The notes: generated by a model not told the origin, from the sequence alone. A stretch of DNA of 45,709 bases from 2-01-FULL-41-26 sp964587505 (GCA_964587505.1 CAZPLD010000001.1:1-45709); one strand, 5' to 3'; numbered from the stretch's first letter, positions 13,277 to 23,879 are shown. Numbers and translations: made by a program.

Positions 13277-15364
13277 ATGTCAGAAGGAAAGAAAAACGGC
13301 TTGAACGGCATCATCCAAAAAGATGCCGAGCGGAAAAGAGACAAAAAGAAGCTTCACAAAGAAATAACATTCCGTGAATATTTGAGCCTGGTGGCGGAAG
13401 ATCCGGCCATAGCCCAGCTTTCTGCTTCAAGATTATGGGAAGTAATTCAAAACGCCGGAGTGGTAAAACTCCCCGAAGAAGAACAGTGGATGGGAGTTTC
13501 TACCGGATATGACCTTTTCCGTAAAGAACTTTACGGGGTAGACAAACCCATATCTGAAGCGGTCGAACATATAAAAGTCGGGGCAACCCGCGGCTCCACT
13601 GGAAAGTATCTTTTGATCCTTGTCGGCCCTCCGGGAGCAGGAAAATCAACTTGGGTAAGAATTCTGGGCAAGGCACTGGAAAATTATAATACTCGTCCCG
13701 TATTTTTCGTTAAAGGATGCCCAAAACACGAAGAACCTCTCCACCTACTCCCCCGCTATATGCGGGATGAGGTGGCAAAAAAACAAGAAGACTGTTCAGA
13801 ATGCTTTAAATCAGACAAACCAAAACATATTCACCTTGGGATCCAAATAGAAGGAGACCTTTGTCCTGTTTGCCGAGACCTCCTGGAAACAAAATATACT
13901 GATTCAGACGGAACTGTCCGTTGGTACGAAGTTCCGGTCGAGACATTCACTTTCTCAATTCAAGGCCGGCGCGGAATCGGTTCATTTGAACCGTCAAACG
14001 AAATAACCTCCGATACCACGGCTCTAAGCGGCCGGGAAAATATCGGAATAACTTCAAATCCGGCCTACGGCCACAAACATCCACGGGCTTTTGAAATAAG
14101 CGGCGAAGTTCCCGCTGGAGAAAGAGGTTATCTTGAAGCAAGAGAAGCTACTTCAAGCGATCCTAAGGTTTTGAGACTTTTCTTCAGCGTTGCTGAAGAA
14201 AAACAGTTGAAAATAGAGGGGTCTTATTTCCCTCATCTTTCAGTTGATACTGTCTTCATCGGCCATACCAACCTGACCGCTTTTAAGGAGTTCTCTACAA
14301 ATAAAAAATATGAGGGGCTCCATGATAGATTTATCGTGGTGCCATTCCACTATCCTCTGCGCATAAATGACGAAGTAAAACTCTATAGAAAACTCATTGA
14401 AAGAGAGAGTGATTTTATCCGGCTCAAGAAATGCCATATCGCACCGGGAGCATTAGAGCTTGCGGCTTTATTTGCCATCCTGACACGTCTCGTGCCATCA
14501 CAAATGGGCGTTGACGTCCTAACAAAGGCCAAAGTCTATAACGGCGATAGAGCATTGACAGAACTTAGAGATAAAGACAAAAAGCCAATTGATGTCCGAG
14601 AACTTATCGAAGAAGGCCAGACCCCAACAGACATCGCCAAAAAAGAAGGCATGTTCGGGGTCAGTTCCCGAACTGTTCTTGCCGCTTTAAACAGCGCCCT
14701 GGCTAAAGAATCAGATGCCAACAACGGATGCTTAACCCCTCTTCGGGCCTTAACAACCTTGAGAGATATTTTTGAACACCGAATGGGCTTTGCTCCGGAA
14801 GAGGTCAACCGCTACAAAGAATTGCTTTCTTCAAGTGAGGGCGGTACCGTTATTGCCGAATACAAAGAATTCACAATAAACGCGGTCCAAAAAGCATTTC
14901 TTAAGGCTTATGGCGATTTAGCCCGTCAAATGTTTGATGACTACATAAGAGAAGCCAGGTTTTATAGGGACCAAAAAAGAAAGTTCATTAAAGGCCGCAT
15001 CGACATTGCTCGTGATAAACTGAGCGGTAAACCTAAAGAGCCCAACGTAAAACTATTGCGGGAAATAGAAGAACATATTCCAATTTCCGAATCAGAAGCT
15101 GACAATTACCGCGGAGAGATTTTGGAAGAAGCCGGAAAAATCACTTATGACACTTATCCCGACTTAGCTCGCGCTGTTGAAAAGAAACTCCTTTCTGACT
15201 CAAAAGATATGTTAAAGACGGTCTTATCCGCTCATAAACTCAAAAACGAAGAGTCAAAGAAACGGGCCAACGATCTTTTCTCTGAACTTACCGGCCCCGG
15301 AGGGTTCTGCAAAACTTGTGCCAAAGAGATCATAGAAAAGGCCGACGAATTCCTAAACGAATAA
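13277..15364 (+). CDS. prkA: PrkA/YeaG family AAA+ serine kinase-like protein
   Basis: 695 aa. The AAA module (residues 75-400) has Walker A GPPGAGKSTW, and the C-terminal PrkA domain contains a run like that of E. coli YeaG (FSTNKKYEGLHDRFIVVPFH, then YPLRINDEVKLYRKLI). PrkA homologues are reported as serine kinases and, in Bacillus, as having ATP-dependent protease activity; which applies here is unknown. Cysteine pairs (DCSECF, LCPVC, FCKTC) might bind metal. It is the first gene of an operon with yeaH and spoVR, the partners it has in many bacteria under nutrient stress or sporulation. The start has a good Shine-Dalgarno sequence. An internal terminator-like hairpin follows, which may reduce downstream expression. 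Confidence 0.95.
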   Translation: MSEGKKNGLNGIIQKDAERKRDKKKLHKEITFREYLSLVAEDPAIAQLSASRLWEVIQNAGVVKLPEEEQWMGVSTGYDLFRKELYGVDKPISEAVEHIKVGATRGSTGKYLLILVGPPGAGKSTWVRILGKALENYNTRPVFFVKGCPKHEEPLHLLPRYMRDEVAKKQEDCSECFKSDKPKHIHLGIQIEGDLCPVCRDLLETKYTDSDGTVRWYEVPVETFTFSIQGRRGIGSFEPSNEITSDTTALSGRENIGITSNPAYGHKHPRAFEISGEVPAGERGYLEAREATSSDPKVLRLFFSVAEEKQLKIEGSYFPHLSVDTVFIGHTNLTAFKEFSTNKKYEGLHDRFIVVPFHYPLRINDEVKLYRKLIERESDFIRLKKCHIAPGALELAALFAILTRLVPSQMGVDVLTKAKVYNGDRALTELRDKDKKPIDVRELIEEGQTPTDIAKKEGMFGVSSRTVLAALNSALAKESDANNGCLTPLRALTTLRDIFEHRMGFAPEEVNRYKELLSSSEGGTVIAEYKEFTINAVQKAFLKAYGDLARQMFDDYIREARFYRDQKRKFIKGRIDIARDKLSGKPKEPNVKLLREIEEHIPISESEADNYRGEILEEAGKITYDTYPDLARAVEKKLLSDSKDMLKTVLSAHKLKNEESKKRANDLFSELTGPGGFCKTCAKEIIEKADEFLNE

Positions 15365-15379
15365 ATAAAACAACTAACC

Positions 15380-15412
15380 AACAGCTTCCTTTACGGAAGC
15401 TTTTTTTGTTGT
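15380..15412 (+). terminator. Terminator-like hairpin between prkA and yeaH
   Basis: GCTTCC-TTTAC-GGAAGC followed by TTTTTTT. No separate yeaH promoter is obvious in the remaining 40 nt, so it may be a partial terminator setting stoichiometry. Confidence 0.75.
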
Positions 15413-15454
15413 TATCCTTTTTTCAGAAATTTAAAAATTTATTGAGGCATACTC

Positions 15455-16774
15455 ATGTCCATCATAGTAACAGAACCGGTAACCAAGCGCGGACGCAAAG
15501 ATGCCCGCCGGCACCGGGAAAAACAAAGAGAAGCCATAATCGGAAAACTTCCCGAAATCATCGCCGATGAATCAATTATTACCCGGAAGGGAAACAAAAC
15601 AATAAAGATTCCGATAAGAAGCATCGACCTGCCCCACTTCCGCCCAAAGACCGAAGGTAATCCGGAAGGTATAGGTCAAGGAGACGGAAAGCCCGGAGAC
15701 GTTATAGGTCATCGGCCCGGCCAAGGCAAGCCTGGAGAACCCGGCCAAGAACCGGGGGTAGATTATATAGAAACAGAGGTTGAAATAGAAGAGATCATTG
15801 AGCTGATGCTTGAAGATCTTGGTCTTCCGGAACTGGAGGAAAAAGAAGTCAAAGAATTAGTCGTAGAATTGGGATATAAGATAGGCGGAATTGTAAGATC
15901 CGGCTCTTGGCCTTTGTTGGACAGAAAGGCCACTGCCCAAGAGGGAATGAAAAGGTTTTGGAGTCTTTTAGAAGCTCTCAAAGCGGAAACCGGACTTGAT
16001 GAGCTCACGTGCTTTAACGCTCTTAAACAGGCCGAGGGATTGCTGGAAACAGCTATTGAAATTATTAAACAAAACCAGATAACGCTCAAAGAATCTGCCT
16101 TAACCCCCTTCCCCATCTTTGAAGCTGGTGACTTGAGATATCGTGAAATCCAGCAAGATGCGGAAAACCAGTCCAATGCCGTTATTGTTGCCATGATGGA
16201 TGTTTCTGGTTCCATGGGCGATATGAAAAAATACCTAGCCCGGGCAATGCTGTTCTGGTTAGTGGCATTTTTAAGAAAATTATATAAAAACGTAGAGGTT
16301 AGATTTATAATTCATCATTCTACGGCCAAGTTAGTGGACGAAGAGGATTTCTTTAAGACCGGCGAGAGTGGCGGAACTAACTGCTATACGGCCTATGAAC
16401 TGGCAAATGGATTGGTTGATACGGAATATCCAACCAGCCGTTGGAACGTTTATATATGGCATTTTTCCGACGGCGAGGACTTTAGCCCCGATAGAACCAT
16501 TGAGGAGCTGGAGAAACTAATAGACAAAAAAGTTAACATGGTTGGCTATGGAGAGGTTCAGCCGGATGCTAATCCGACCTTATTTCAAAATAATAGATCC
16601 GGACTCTGGGATAAATTTAAAAATTACTTCACTTTGAAAGAAGTCCGTGATAATGGTTTGGGATTAGCTGAAGGCAAGAAGGAACTGCCACTTTTGTGCA
16701 TCCGTCTCATGGAGCGGGAACATATTTTACCAGCCCTGAAAGCATTCTTGAGAAAGGATAGGTGGGCTCAATGA
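15455..16774 (+). CDS. yeaH: YeaH/YhbH family protein (DUF444) with vWA domain
   Basis: 439 aa. The N-terminus is basic (TKRGRKDARRHREKQREAII), followed by a Gly/Pro/Glu-rich linker (residues 65-105), a helical region, and a C-terminal von Willebrand A domain with a complete MIDAS start DVSGSMGD and later GGTNCYTAY and WHFSDGEDF. DUF444 proteins accompany PrkA and SpoVR; their biochemical role is unsettled, and metal-dependent protein interaction is the likely function. GAGG lies 9 bases before the ATG. Its stop overlaps the spoVR start (ATGA). Confidence 0.95.
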   Translation: MSIIVTEPVTKRGRKDARRHREKQREAIIGKLPEIIADESIITRKGNKTIKIPIRSIDLPHFRPKTEGNPEGIGQGDGKPGDVIGHRPGQGKPGEPGQEPGVDYIETEVEIEEIIELMLEDLGLPELEEKEVKELVVELGYKIGGIVRSGSWPLLDRKATAQEGMKRFWSLLEALKAETGLDELTCFNALKQAEGLLETAIEIIKQNQITLKESALTPFPIFEAGDLRYREIQQDAENQSNAVIVAMMDVSGSMGDMKKYLARAMLFWLVAFLRKLYKNVEVRFIIHHSTAKLVDEEDFFKTGESGGTNCYTAYELANGLVDTEYPTSRWNVYIWHFSDGEDFSPDRTIEELEKLIDKKVNMVGYGEVQPDANPTLFQNNRSGLWDKFKNYFTLKEVRDNGLGLAEGKKELPLLCIRLMEREHILPALKAFLRKDRWAQ

Positions 16775-18273
16775 AGAAGCAGGAAATGGAACGTTTGTTA
16801 GAGATTGAAAAAAGAATAAAAGAAATAGCGGAAAAATCGGGCCTCTTAACAACCGAGATTACATTTGAAGTAACCACGGCCCAGAGAGTTCTTGAAGGAA
16901 TGGCGTATGGATTCCCGGTTAATTTTTCCCATTGGACATTCGGCCGGGATTACGAAAAATACCGTACAATTTACGAACACACCGGGGCAGGGATCCCATA
17001 TGAACAGGTCTGGAACTTTGACAAGCCAAAAGCATTTTTGGTGGAAACCAATCCGTTTGCCCTAAATGTCTTGGTAGTAGCCCACGTTTACGGCCACGTT
17101 GATTTCTTTTTAGCCAACCGGTACTTAAGACACGGACGCTCTTTCTCTAATATTGCCGAGGAGGCAAGAAATGCCTCTAAACGATTTAAAGAATATGAAG
17201 CGCGCTATGGCCAAAAAGAGGTTGAGAGAATAATTGATGCCGGAATGTCTATACAGTGGCACCAAAATCCCGACCCCTTCTTTGAAGAACAAGACGAAGA
17301 AGTCGTCAGGGAAAGATTAATAGATTTAGAGAGGCTGAAACTTGAAAAATTCGAAGATATAAAGTCACAATTCAAAAAGCCTGAAACCGAACAAGAAATT
17401 AGTCTGACAGAGAAGAAGTTGGAAAAACTTTTGGCCAGAACCCCGCCTGAACCAACCTACGACATTCTTAACTATGTAACCAAAAAATCGCCGAGACCGC
17501 TAAAACCTTGGATGATTGATGTTCTAACGGTAATCAGGAACCAAGCCCGCAGTTTAGCTCCCAACAGAAAAACCAAGGGGCTTAACGAGGGTTGGGCTAC
17601 ATACTGGCACGTCAGAATAATGAGACGGCTTTTTGAAGAAGGGCTCATTACACCTGAAGAACATGGGATATTCAATGATTTTCATTCCGGTGTAACTCGA
17701 GAAAATAAGGCGGGCTTTAATTGGTACCGAATTTATCTTGCCCTGTTCGAAAACATTAAGGAGAGGTGGAATAAGGGTCAATTCGGCAGAGAGTACGAAG
17801 AAGAAAGAAATGCCTTTAAGCACTCTCGGTGGGATACAGCTGCCGAGCTGGGAAACCAGAAAATATTCGAGGTGCGTTCTTTTTACAGCGACCGCATGGC
17901 CGTAGAGGAATTTTTCACCGATGAGTTCATTAGAGAACAGCAGTTGTATATCTGGGCTGGAATGCCAGGAGAAAACGGCGAGGTTATTTATATAATTGCC
18001 GAAGATGACCCGGAAGAAATCAGGAACATCCTAAAGGTGCAGTTTACTCATTATGGGATTCCACTCATCAGGGTTGAGAATGGAAACCACAACAGCCAAG
18101 ACCATCTTTTGCTTAAACATGTCTGGAATGGGTACGATCTTGATTCCAAGTACATGAATGCCACTTTAGAGAAAATTCATTATCTCTGGGGGGGGAAAGT
18201 ATTCCTGGAAACACGCGTTGAAAATAAAGAAACAACGGTAACATTCGACTTTAACAATAAAAAAAAGAAGTAA
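16771..18273 (+). CDS. spoVR: SpoVR/YcgB family protein
   Basis: 500 aa, the family's normal length. It carries typical motifs: NFSHWTFGRDYEKY near residue 55, AHVYGHVDFF near 110, KGLNEGWATYWHVRIMRR and FNWYRIYLALFENIKERW. Conserved His and Glu residues in these could bind metal. SpoVR is needed for spore cortex in Bacillus; its E. coli relative YcgB works with YeaG/YeaH. This window has no sporulation genes, so a general stress role is more likely. I chose the ATG at 16771, which overlaps the yeaH stop by four bases, implying translational coupling. A terminator follows. Confidence 0.95.
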   Translation: MKKQEMERLLEIEKRIKEIAEKSGLLTTEITFEVTTAQRVLEGMAYGFPVNFSHWTFGRDYEKYRTIYEHTGAGIPYEQVWNFDKPKAFLVETNPFALNVLVVAHVYGHVDFFLANRYLRHGRSFSNIAEEARNASKRFKEYEARYGQKEVERIIDAGMSIQWHQNPDPFFEEQDEEVVRERLIDLERLKLEKFEDIKSQFKKPETEQEISLTEKKLEKLLARTPPEPTYDILNYVTKKSPRPLKPWMIDVLTVIRNQARSLAPNRKTKGLNEGWATYWHVRIMRRLFEEGLITPEEHGIFNDFHSGVTRENKAGFNWYRIYLALFENIKERWNKGQFGREYEEERNAFKHSRWDTAAELGNQKIFEVRSFYSDRMAVEEFFTDEFIREQQLYIWAGMPGENGEVIYIIAEDDPEEIRNILKVQFTHYGIPLIRVENGNHNSQDHLLLKHVWNGYDLDSKYMNATLEKIHYLWGGKVFLETRVENKETTVTFDFNNKKKK

Positions 18274-18284
18274 AGTATCCGCAA

Positions 18285-18312
18285 TTAACGCTGCTTATGC
18301 AGCGTTTTTTAG
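18285..18312. terminator. Bidirectional terminator between spoVR and holA
   Basis: AACGCTGC-TTAT-GCAGCGTT followed by TTTT. The two convergent genes end on either side. Confidence 0.85.
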
Positions 18313-19266
18313 TTAGGACAAAACAAACGAGAATAATGAGTCGGTTAGATTAAGAGTCCCTTCCTTGGAATGGGTATCCAAATCGAGTAGATGACTATAA
18401 ATATTTTTTAACTCATCTAAGTTGAACTTCCCCGCACTCTGGTATGTTTTTCTAGCTACGAACGGATGAAGACGGGCTTTCTTAACTATGGCATCAACAG
18501 ACATCCCCCTGTCCGACAAGTCTTTAACCGCCAATAGATTTCTAAAGCCGTATACAATCATAGTCAGAAGATAATAAGGGTCCCGGCTGTTTTTAATCTC
18601 TTTGAATAAGATCTCATAGGCTTTCGGCTTATTCTTTCCGGCAATGGCGTCAATAAGATCAAACATATTCAGGTCAATTTTTTTGAAACCAAGAAGCGCT
18701 ACGTCTTCTTTTTTTATAGCACCGCCCGTTTTAAAGCTGCACAATTTATCAATCTCGTTCGCCAAAGCCCAGCTCTCGTTTCCTGCGGTTACAATCAGTT
18801 CTTTTATCGCATCCTGCTCTACAGAATATTTTCTTAAAGCAAACTCGCTCTTTATCCATTTTGCCAGCTTTTCTCTTTCAAGATACTCAACATTCCTAAC
18901 AACACTATCTTTTCCGGCCAATAAATTAAAAAGTGTTCTGTTCTTTGTTAGCTCTTTTCCCTCTTGGTTCTCAATAACCAGAAGGACAACATCTTTTTCT
19001 TTAAGAAGGTTCTGGGTTTGGATAAGCTCCCCTATCCGGTCCGAGTCGGCTTTCTTGGAAAATAAATTTTTCAGAACTATCAATTTTACCCCTCCGAACA
19101 AAGAACCGCTCTTAACAGCGTCTTCGGCCTTGGCCGTCTCGCCCGCATCGGAAAGGTCAAATTTAAAAAAAATACCACCCGGATGCTTTTTCCGGTAGTT
19201 GTCCAAAACGACATCGCTGTTTTGTTTCAGCCGGTAGCCGTCCGGCCCATATAGAAATATGACCAT
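18313..19266 (-). CDS. holA: DNA polymerase III subunit delta
   Basis: 317 aa with the HolA layout: N-terminal LYGPDGYRLKQN, a RecA-like domain with LIVLKNLFS and DVVLLVIEN, then a helical clamp-loader domain (NESWALANEIDKL, FDLIDAIAGKNKPKAY) and a C-terminal collar. Delta opens the beta sliding clamp in the clamp loader. Like other delta subunits it has no functional P-loop. It is the last gene of the minus-strand run tsaE-polA-mutM-DUF3048-holA; its ATG is one base downstream of the DUF3048 stop, so translation is probably coupled. Confidence 0.92.
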   Translation of the reverse strand: MVIFLYGPDGYRLKQNSDVVLDNYRKKHPGGIFFKFDLSDAGETAKAEDAVKSGSLFGGVKLIVLKNLFSKKADSDRIGELIQTQNLLKEKDVVLLVIENQEGKELTKNRTLFNLLAGKDSVVRNVEYLEREKLAKWIKSEFALRKYSVEQDAIKELIVTAGNESWALANEIDKLCSFKTGGAIKKEDVALLGFKKIDLNMFDLIDAIAGKNKPKAYEILFKEIKNSRDPYYLLTMIVYGFRNLLAVKDLSDRGMSVDAIVKKARLHPFVARKTYQSAGKFNLDELKNIYSHLLDLDTHSKEGTLNLTDSLFSFVLS

Positions 19267-19267
19267 T

Positions 19268-20266
19268 TTAATTCGTTACAATTTCTATCCAGATCTTGCC
19301 TGGTGCGAATTGAATTTCCTTTCCCGAATCATCATAAAAATATAATTTGCTGTCCAACCGGGCGGAATCTTTGTTCCATTTTCCGTTTATCACAACTCCA
19401 TTCTGATAGATCCGGGCCACTCCTTCGCCTTGAACATTAACGCTTATGTACTGTTCCTTCAAAAATTTTGAAGCCGTATTCATTATTATCACGACACCAG
19501 CTTTTACCGCCTGGCCATTGTTTTTATCAATCTCGGCGTTGCCATTTCTATATCGGCCATACAGATTCGTTTCGGAATCATATGTCCAACTAACGGCATG
19601 CGAACCCGGATAATTTATACTTATCCGGTCGGTCAAATTGGACAGGTTTTTCTTCGGCTCTTTCTCTTGGTGAGGGTATCCGGGAAAATTATTTTTAAAA
19701 TCATATTTGAGGTCTTGAGCAGTTTTTGTTAAAAGGTCAAGATTTGTAAATCCGTTATGAGGCGGACGAATTCCTGCTTTTCTGTAAAATATCTCGCCTT
19801 CGTATTTTAAAGCATCAATGTTATCCACTATTTGGTTGTCCAGTTTTTCAAGAGCTCCTTGCTCTCCGCCCCAATGGGCATATATTATTTTCATGCCTGC
19901 TGCCAAAGGAATAAAGTCGTCTCTGGCCGATCTTACCGAGCCAATTTCTTTCGGCTTTTCGCACTGAAAAACGGCCATAAACCGGGTAATCCCGGTCGGA
20001 TCAACCGGCATCTCAAAAACCATATCAGCTTGACTTATTCCGGAAAGAGGCCTGGCCTCTGGATCCGATGCCATCATGACAGCAATAGGCCTGATATCGA
20101 CATCTGGACAAGGAAGTCCGGTAAGCGTGGATGTGTTGTCTTTATTTATAATGCTTATCCCGTTATTGATAATGATCTCTTTATTCCACCAGACAATAAA
20201 ACTTATTACAAAAACAAGTGTAACTGCCCCGGTCAGTATTAGAATTTTATTTAAATTGAATTTCAT
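19268..20266 (-). CDS. DUF3048 (YerB-like) exported protein
   Basis: 332 aa. The N-terminal membrane anchor or signal (ILILTGAVTLVFVISFIVWW) is followed by two DUF3048-type regions: LTGLPCPDVDIRPIAVMM, QADMVFEMPVDPTGITRFMA, GSVRSARDDFIPLAAG and KYEGEIFYRKAGIRPPHNGF, then a C-terminal part with INYPGSHAVSWTYDS. YerB-like proteins sit at the cell surface; their function is not established. The cysteine at GLPCPD is not in a lipobox, so membrane anchoring is by helix. It overlaps no neighbour but is tightly packed with holA. The 50-nt gap to mutM is filled with degenerate heptamer repeats. Confidence 0.88.
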   Translation of the reverse strand: MKFNLNKILILTGAVTLVFVISFIVWWNKEIIINNGISIINKDNTSTLTGLPCPDVDIRPIAVMMASDPEARPLSGISQADMVFEMPVDPTGITRFMAVFQCEKPKEIGSVRSARDDFIPLAAGMKIIYAHWGGEQGALEKLDNQIVDNIDALKYEGEIFYRKAGIRPPHNGFTNLDLLTKTAQDLKYDFKNNFPGYPHQEKEPKKNLSNLTDRISINYPGSHAVSWTYDSETNLYGRYRNGNAEIDKNNGQAVKAGVVIIMNTASKFLKEQYISVNVQGEGVARIYQNGVVINGKWNKDSARLDSKLYFYDDSGKEIQFAPGKIWIEIVTN

Positions 20267-20270
20267 GGTT

Positions 20271-20315
20271 TTAGCGACTAGCCAATAGCCACTAGTCGCT
20301 ATTCGCTAATAGCTA

Positions 20316-20327
<12 letters not shown>
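20271..20327 (-). repeat. Degenerate heptanucleotide repeat between mutM and DUF3048 gene
   Basis: Minus strand units of seven: GCTATTA, GCGAATA, GCGACTA, GTGGCTA, TTGGCTA, GTCGCTA. It also forms the palindrome AGCGACTAG/CTAGTCGCT (20273-20281, 20292-20300). Its first units encode the last residues of MutM. Confidence 0.65.
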
Positions 20328-21194
<867 letters not shown>

Positions 21195-21206
21195 ATATAA
21201 TAAACT

Positions 21207-23879
21207 TTAAATTGATTCCATTTCGGCCCAATTTTTACCATATTTCGCGTCAACTGTTAAGGGCACCTCGAGTTTGTGAATGTTTTCCATTATGTTTTTG
21301 ATCTTGCCCGACCACTCTTTGACCAATTCGTTTTTTACTTCAAACAGAAGCTCGTCGTGCACTTGTAGCAATAGTTTTATGTTTTTTTCGGCTTTTTCTT
21401 TGTGAATTAGGTCATGGATCTGTACCATTGATAATTTAATCAGATCTGCAGCTGTTCCCTGAACGGGCATATTGATGGCCATTCTTTCGGCTTGGCTTAC
21501 AAGCTGGGGCATACCTGAAAACGCTTCAGGCAACGACCTTCTTCTGCCGAAAATTGTTGTTACGTAACCATCCCGATGGACTTTGTCTTTCATCTCTTGC
21601 ATATATCCGGCTATTCCGGAAAATTCACGCATATACCTGTCAATAAATTCTCTAGCTTTGGTTCTATCTACTCCGGAAGCTCTTTGAAAACCCATGATTC
21701 CCATCCCGTACAAAATGCCGAAGTTCAAAACTTTGGCCTGCCGGCGCATATTGGTAGTGACCTTGTCGGGAGCGACGCCGAATATCTCGGCTGCAGTCCG
21801 GGTGTGAATATCTTCTCCCCTTTTGAACGCCTCCGTCATTTTTTTATCTTTTGAAATATGGGCAGCAATGCGAAGTTCAAGCTGGGAATAATCCAGAGAC
21901 AGCAACTTATATCCCGGCGAAGCTACAAAAACTTTGCGGAACTTTTGGCCCAGTTCGGTGCGTATAGGAATATTCTGTAAATTAGGCTCCTCGCTCGAAA
22001 GCCGGCCAGTCGTGGTTCCAGTCTGGTTCAAGGTAGTACAAAGACGACCGGCTTTGTTTACCAGCGCCGGAAACGGTTCAATATATGTTGTTTTTAATTT
22101 TTGAAGTTCGCGGTATTTCAGTATCAAATCAATGATTGGATGGGTATCAGATAATTTTTCCAGCTCCGGTGCAGCTGTCGATATGGCCCCTTTGCCTGTT
22201 TTCTTCAATTTGCCGGTAAGTTTGAGCCGTTCAAATAATATTTTTGAAAGCTGTTGGGAGGAATTGACATTGAATTCTGTACCGGCCAGTTCATATATTT
22301 TCTTCTCCAGTTTTCTAAGTTCTTTATCGGTTGCTTTGCCAAGTTTGATAATTGCGCCAATGTCTATTTTTACTCCGGCCAGCTCCATCTCGGCCAAAAC
22401 TATTGAAAGAGGCAGTTCTATTTTTTCAAGTACCCAAAGGGTATCGCCGTAGCGCAGTTTGGCGGTTAATTTATCTTTTAGTTCCAATATAAAACCGGGT
22501 CTTTTACGCAGATTGGGGTCGATATTTTTCTTGAATTCCGTAAAATATATCTTATCCAAAGAATAATCTTTCATATCGGAGTTCGATAAGTAAGCGGCTA
22601 ATTTTGAATCAAACTCAATCCCTTCCAGATGAATTCCTTTTTGCAGAAGATATTTGGATATGGCCTTAAAGTCATGGCCCGATTTCTTTATCTTTTTGTC
22701 CTCCAGAATCTCTCTAAGCTTACAATGGGGGTCTTTGTTTTTTAAAAAATTATCAAATGACATAGAGACCGACTCTTTGTCATCAAATGCTACATTCAAA
22801 TTATCCTGCTCTATGTCAAAAGCAAAGGCTTTTTGTTTGGCCATTTTTTCAAGCAAGGCGGCAATGTCCTTAATATTCTTAAGCTCTTTGACGCTTGAGC
22901 CCTCCGTCACAGGAAGAAGCGAGGCCTGCTCCTGCACCGTCGCGGAACCATCCAACTCCGAAACCCTCTTCAATAAGCTGAAAAAGCCCATTTCCTGGAA
23001 AATTCTGGCGATATCGCCCCGGTTCACTTTCTTTCTCCAGTCGGCATCTTCGAGTTTGAAATCTATTTCAACATTTTTGATAATGGTGGAGAGTTTTCTT
23101 GAAAAAAGAGCCATGTCCTTGTTCTCAATAAGTTTTTGAACCAATTTTTCTGAAAGAGGCGGTTTTATTTTGATTGTTTTGTTTTTTTGTTTAGAAATTA
23201 GTAATTGGTAATTAGAAATTTCCTGATAAAGACCCTCCAGGGATTTAAATGTCTTTATCAGGACAGATGCGGTCTTCTCCCCTATTCCCGGAACGCCGGG
23301 AATGTTGTCCGATGGGTCTCCTTTGAGCCCTTTGAAATCAACCAGCTGCTCCGGCTCGAGATTATAGCGTTTCCTGACCTCTTCTTCGTCATACATAACC
23401 GTATCAGTTACTCCTTTTCTTAAAGTCAGAACAACCACCTTATCGTCTTCCACAAGCTGAAGAGTATCCAAATCTCCAGTAGCGATAATTGTCTGGAGAT
23501 CTTTTTCTTTCCTGGTCTTCTCGGCGATAGAACCGATAACATCATCGGCTTCAAAGCCGGCTTTTTCAAAAATGGGAATACCAAAGGCAGTCAGGACTTC
23601 TTTTACTAACGGGACTTGGCTATGCAAACCCTCGGGCGCTTTTTCACGGTGAGCTTTATATTCCGCAAATTCTTCATGGCGGAATGTCGGGCCAGCCAAG
23701 TCAAATGTGGCCACGATATAATCGGGTTTTATGTCTTTGATGGCTTTTATCAATACCGACGTAAAACCATACACAGCGTTAGTCAAAACGCCTGTCGGCG
23801 AAGCCAGTGTCTGGGGCAAGGCATGAAAAGCCCGGTGAACCAATGCGTGTCCGTCAATTAGAATCAGTTTTTTAGTCAT
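21207..23879 (-). CDS. polA: DNA polymerase I
   Basis: 890 aa. A 5'-3' exonuclease domain (residues 1-300: LILIDGHALVHRAFHA, FEADDVIGSIAE, GDPSDNIPGVPGIGEKTA) is followed by a 3'-5' exonuclease-like domain and a polymerase domain with motif A LSLDYSQLELRIAAH, motif B RRQAKVLNFGILYGMG and motif C VHDELLFEV. In the proofreading domain FDIEQD keeps the first acidic pair, but the usual exo II Asp is Ala (HDFKA), so editing is probably lost. Residues 220-230 (EISNYQLLISK) are encoded by a heptamer repeat, and a second possible repeat encodes SATVQEQASLLPVTEGSS near residue 322. It fills Okazaki gaps and repair patches. Confidence 0.97.
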   Translation of the reverse strand: MTKKLILIDGHALVHRAFHALPQTLASPTGVLTNAVYGFTSVLIKAIKDIKPDYIVATFDLAGPTFRHEEFAEYKAHREKAPEGLHSQVPLVKEVLTAFGIPIFEKAGFEADDVIGSIAEKTRKEKDLQTIIATGDLDTLQLVEDDKVVVLTLRKGVTDTVMYDEEEVRKRYNLEPEQLVDFKGLKGDPSDNIPGVPGIGEKTASVLIKTFKSLEGLYQEISNYQLLISKQKNKTIKIKPPLSEKLVQKLIENKDMALFSRKLSTIIKNVEIDFKLEDADWRKKVNRGDIARIFQEMGFFSLLKRVSELDGSATVQEQASLLPVTEGSSVKELKNIKDIAALLEKMAKQKAFAFDIEQDNLNVAFDDKESVSMSFDNFLKNKDPHCKLREILEDKKIKKSGHDFKAISKYLLQKGIHLEGIEFDSKLAAYLSNSDMKDYSLDKIYFTEFKKNIDPNLRKRPGFILELKDKLTAKLRYGDTLWVLEKIELPLSIVLAEMELAGVKIDIGAIIKLGKATDKELRKLEKKIYELAGTEFNVNSSQQLSKILFERLKLTGKLKKTGKGAISTAAPELEKLSDTHPIIDLILKYRELQKLKTTYIEPFPALVNKAGRLCTTLNQTGTTTGRLSSEEPNLQNIPIRTELGQKFRKVFVASPGYKLLSLDYSQLELRIAAHISKDKKMTEAFKRGEDIHTRTAAEIFGVAPDKVTTNMRRQAKVLNFGILYGMGIMGFQRASGVDRTKAREFIDRYMREFSGIAGYMQEMKDKVHRDGYVTTIFGRRRSLPEAFSGMPQLVSQAERMAINMPVQGTAADLIKLSMVQIHDLIHKEKAEKNIKLLLQVHDELLFEVKNELVKEWSGKIKNIMENIHKLEVPLTVDAKYGKNWAEMESI
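23191..23220 (-). repeat. Heptanucleotide repeat inside polA
   Basis: Units TTTCTAA, TTACCAA, TTACTAA, TTTCTAA on minus. It is the same family as the array at 23880-23908 and lies just after the helix-hairpin of the 5' exonuclease domain. Confidence 0.8.
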
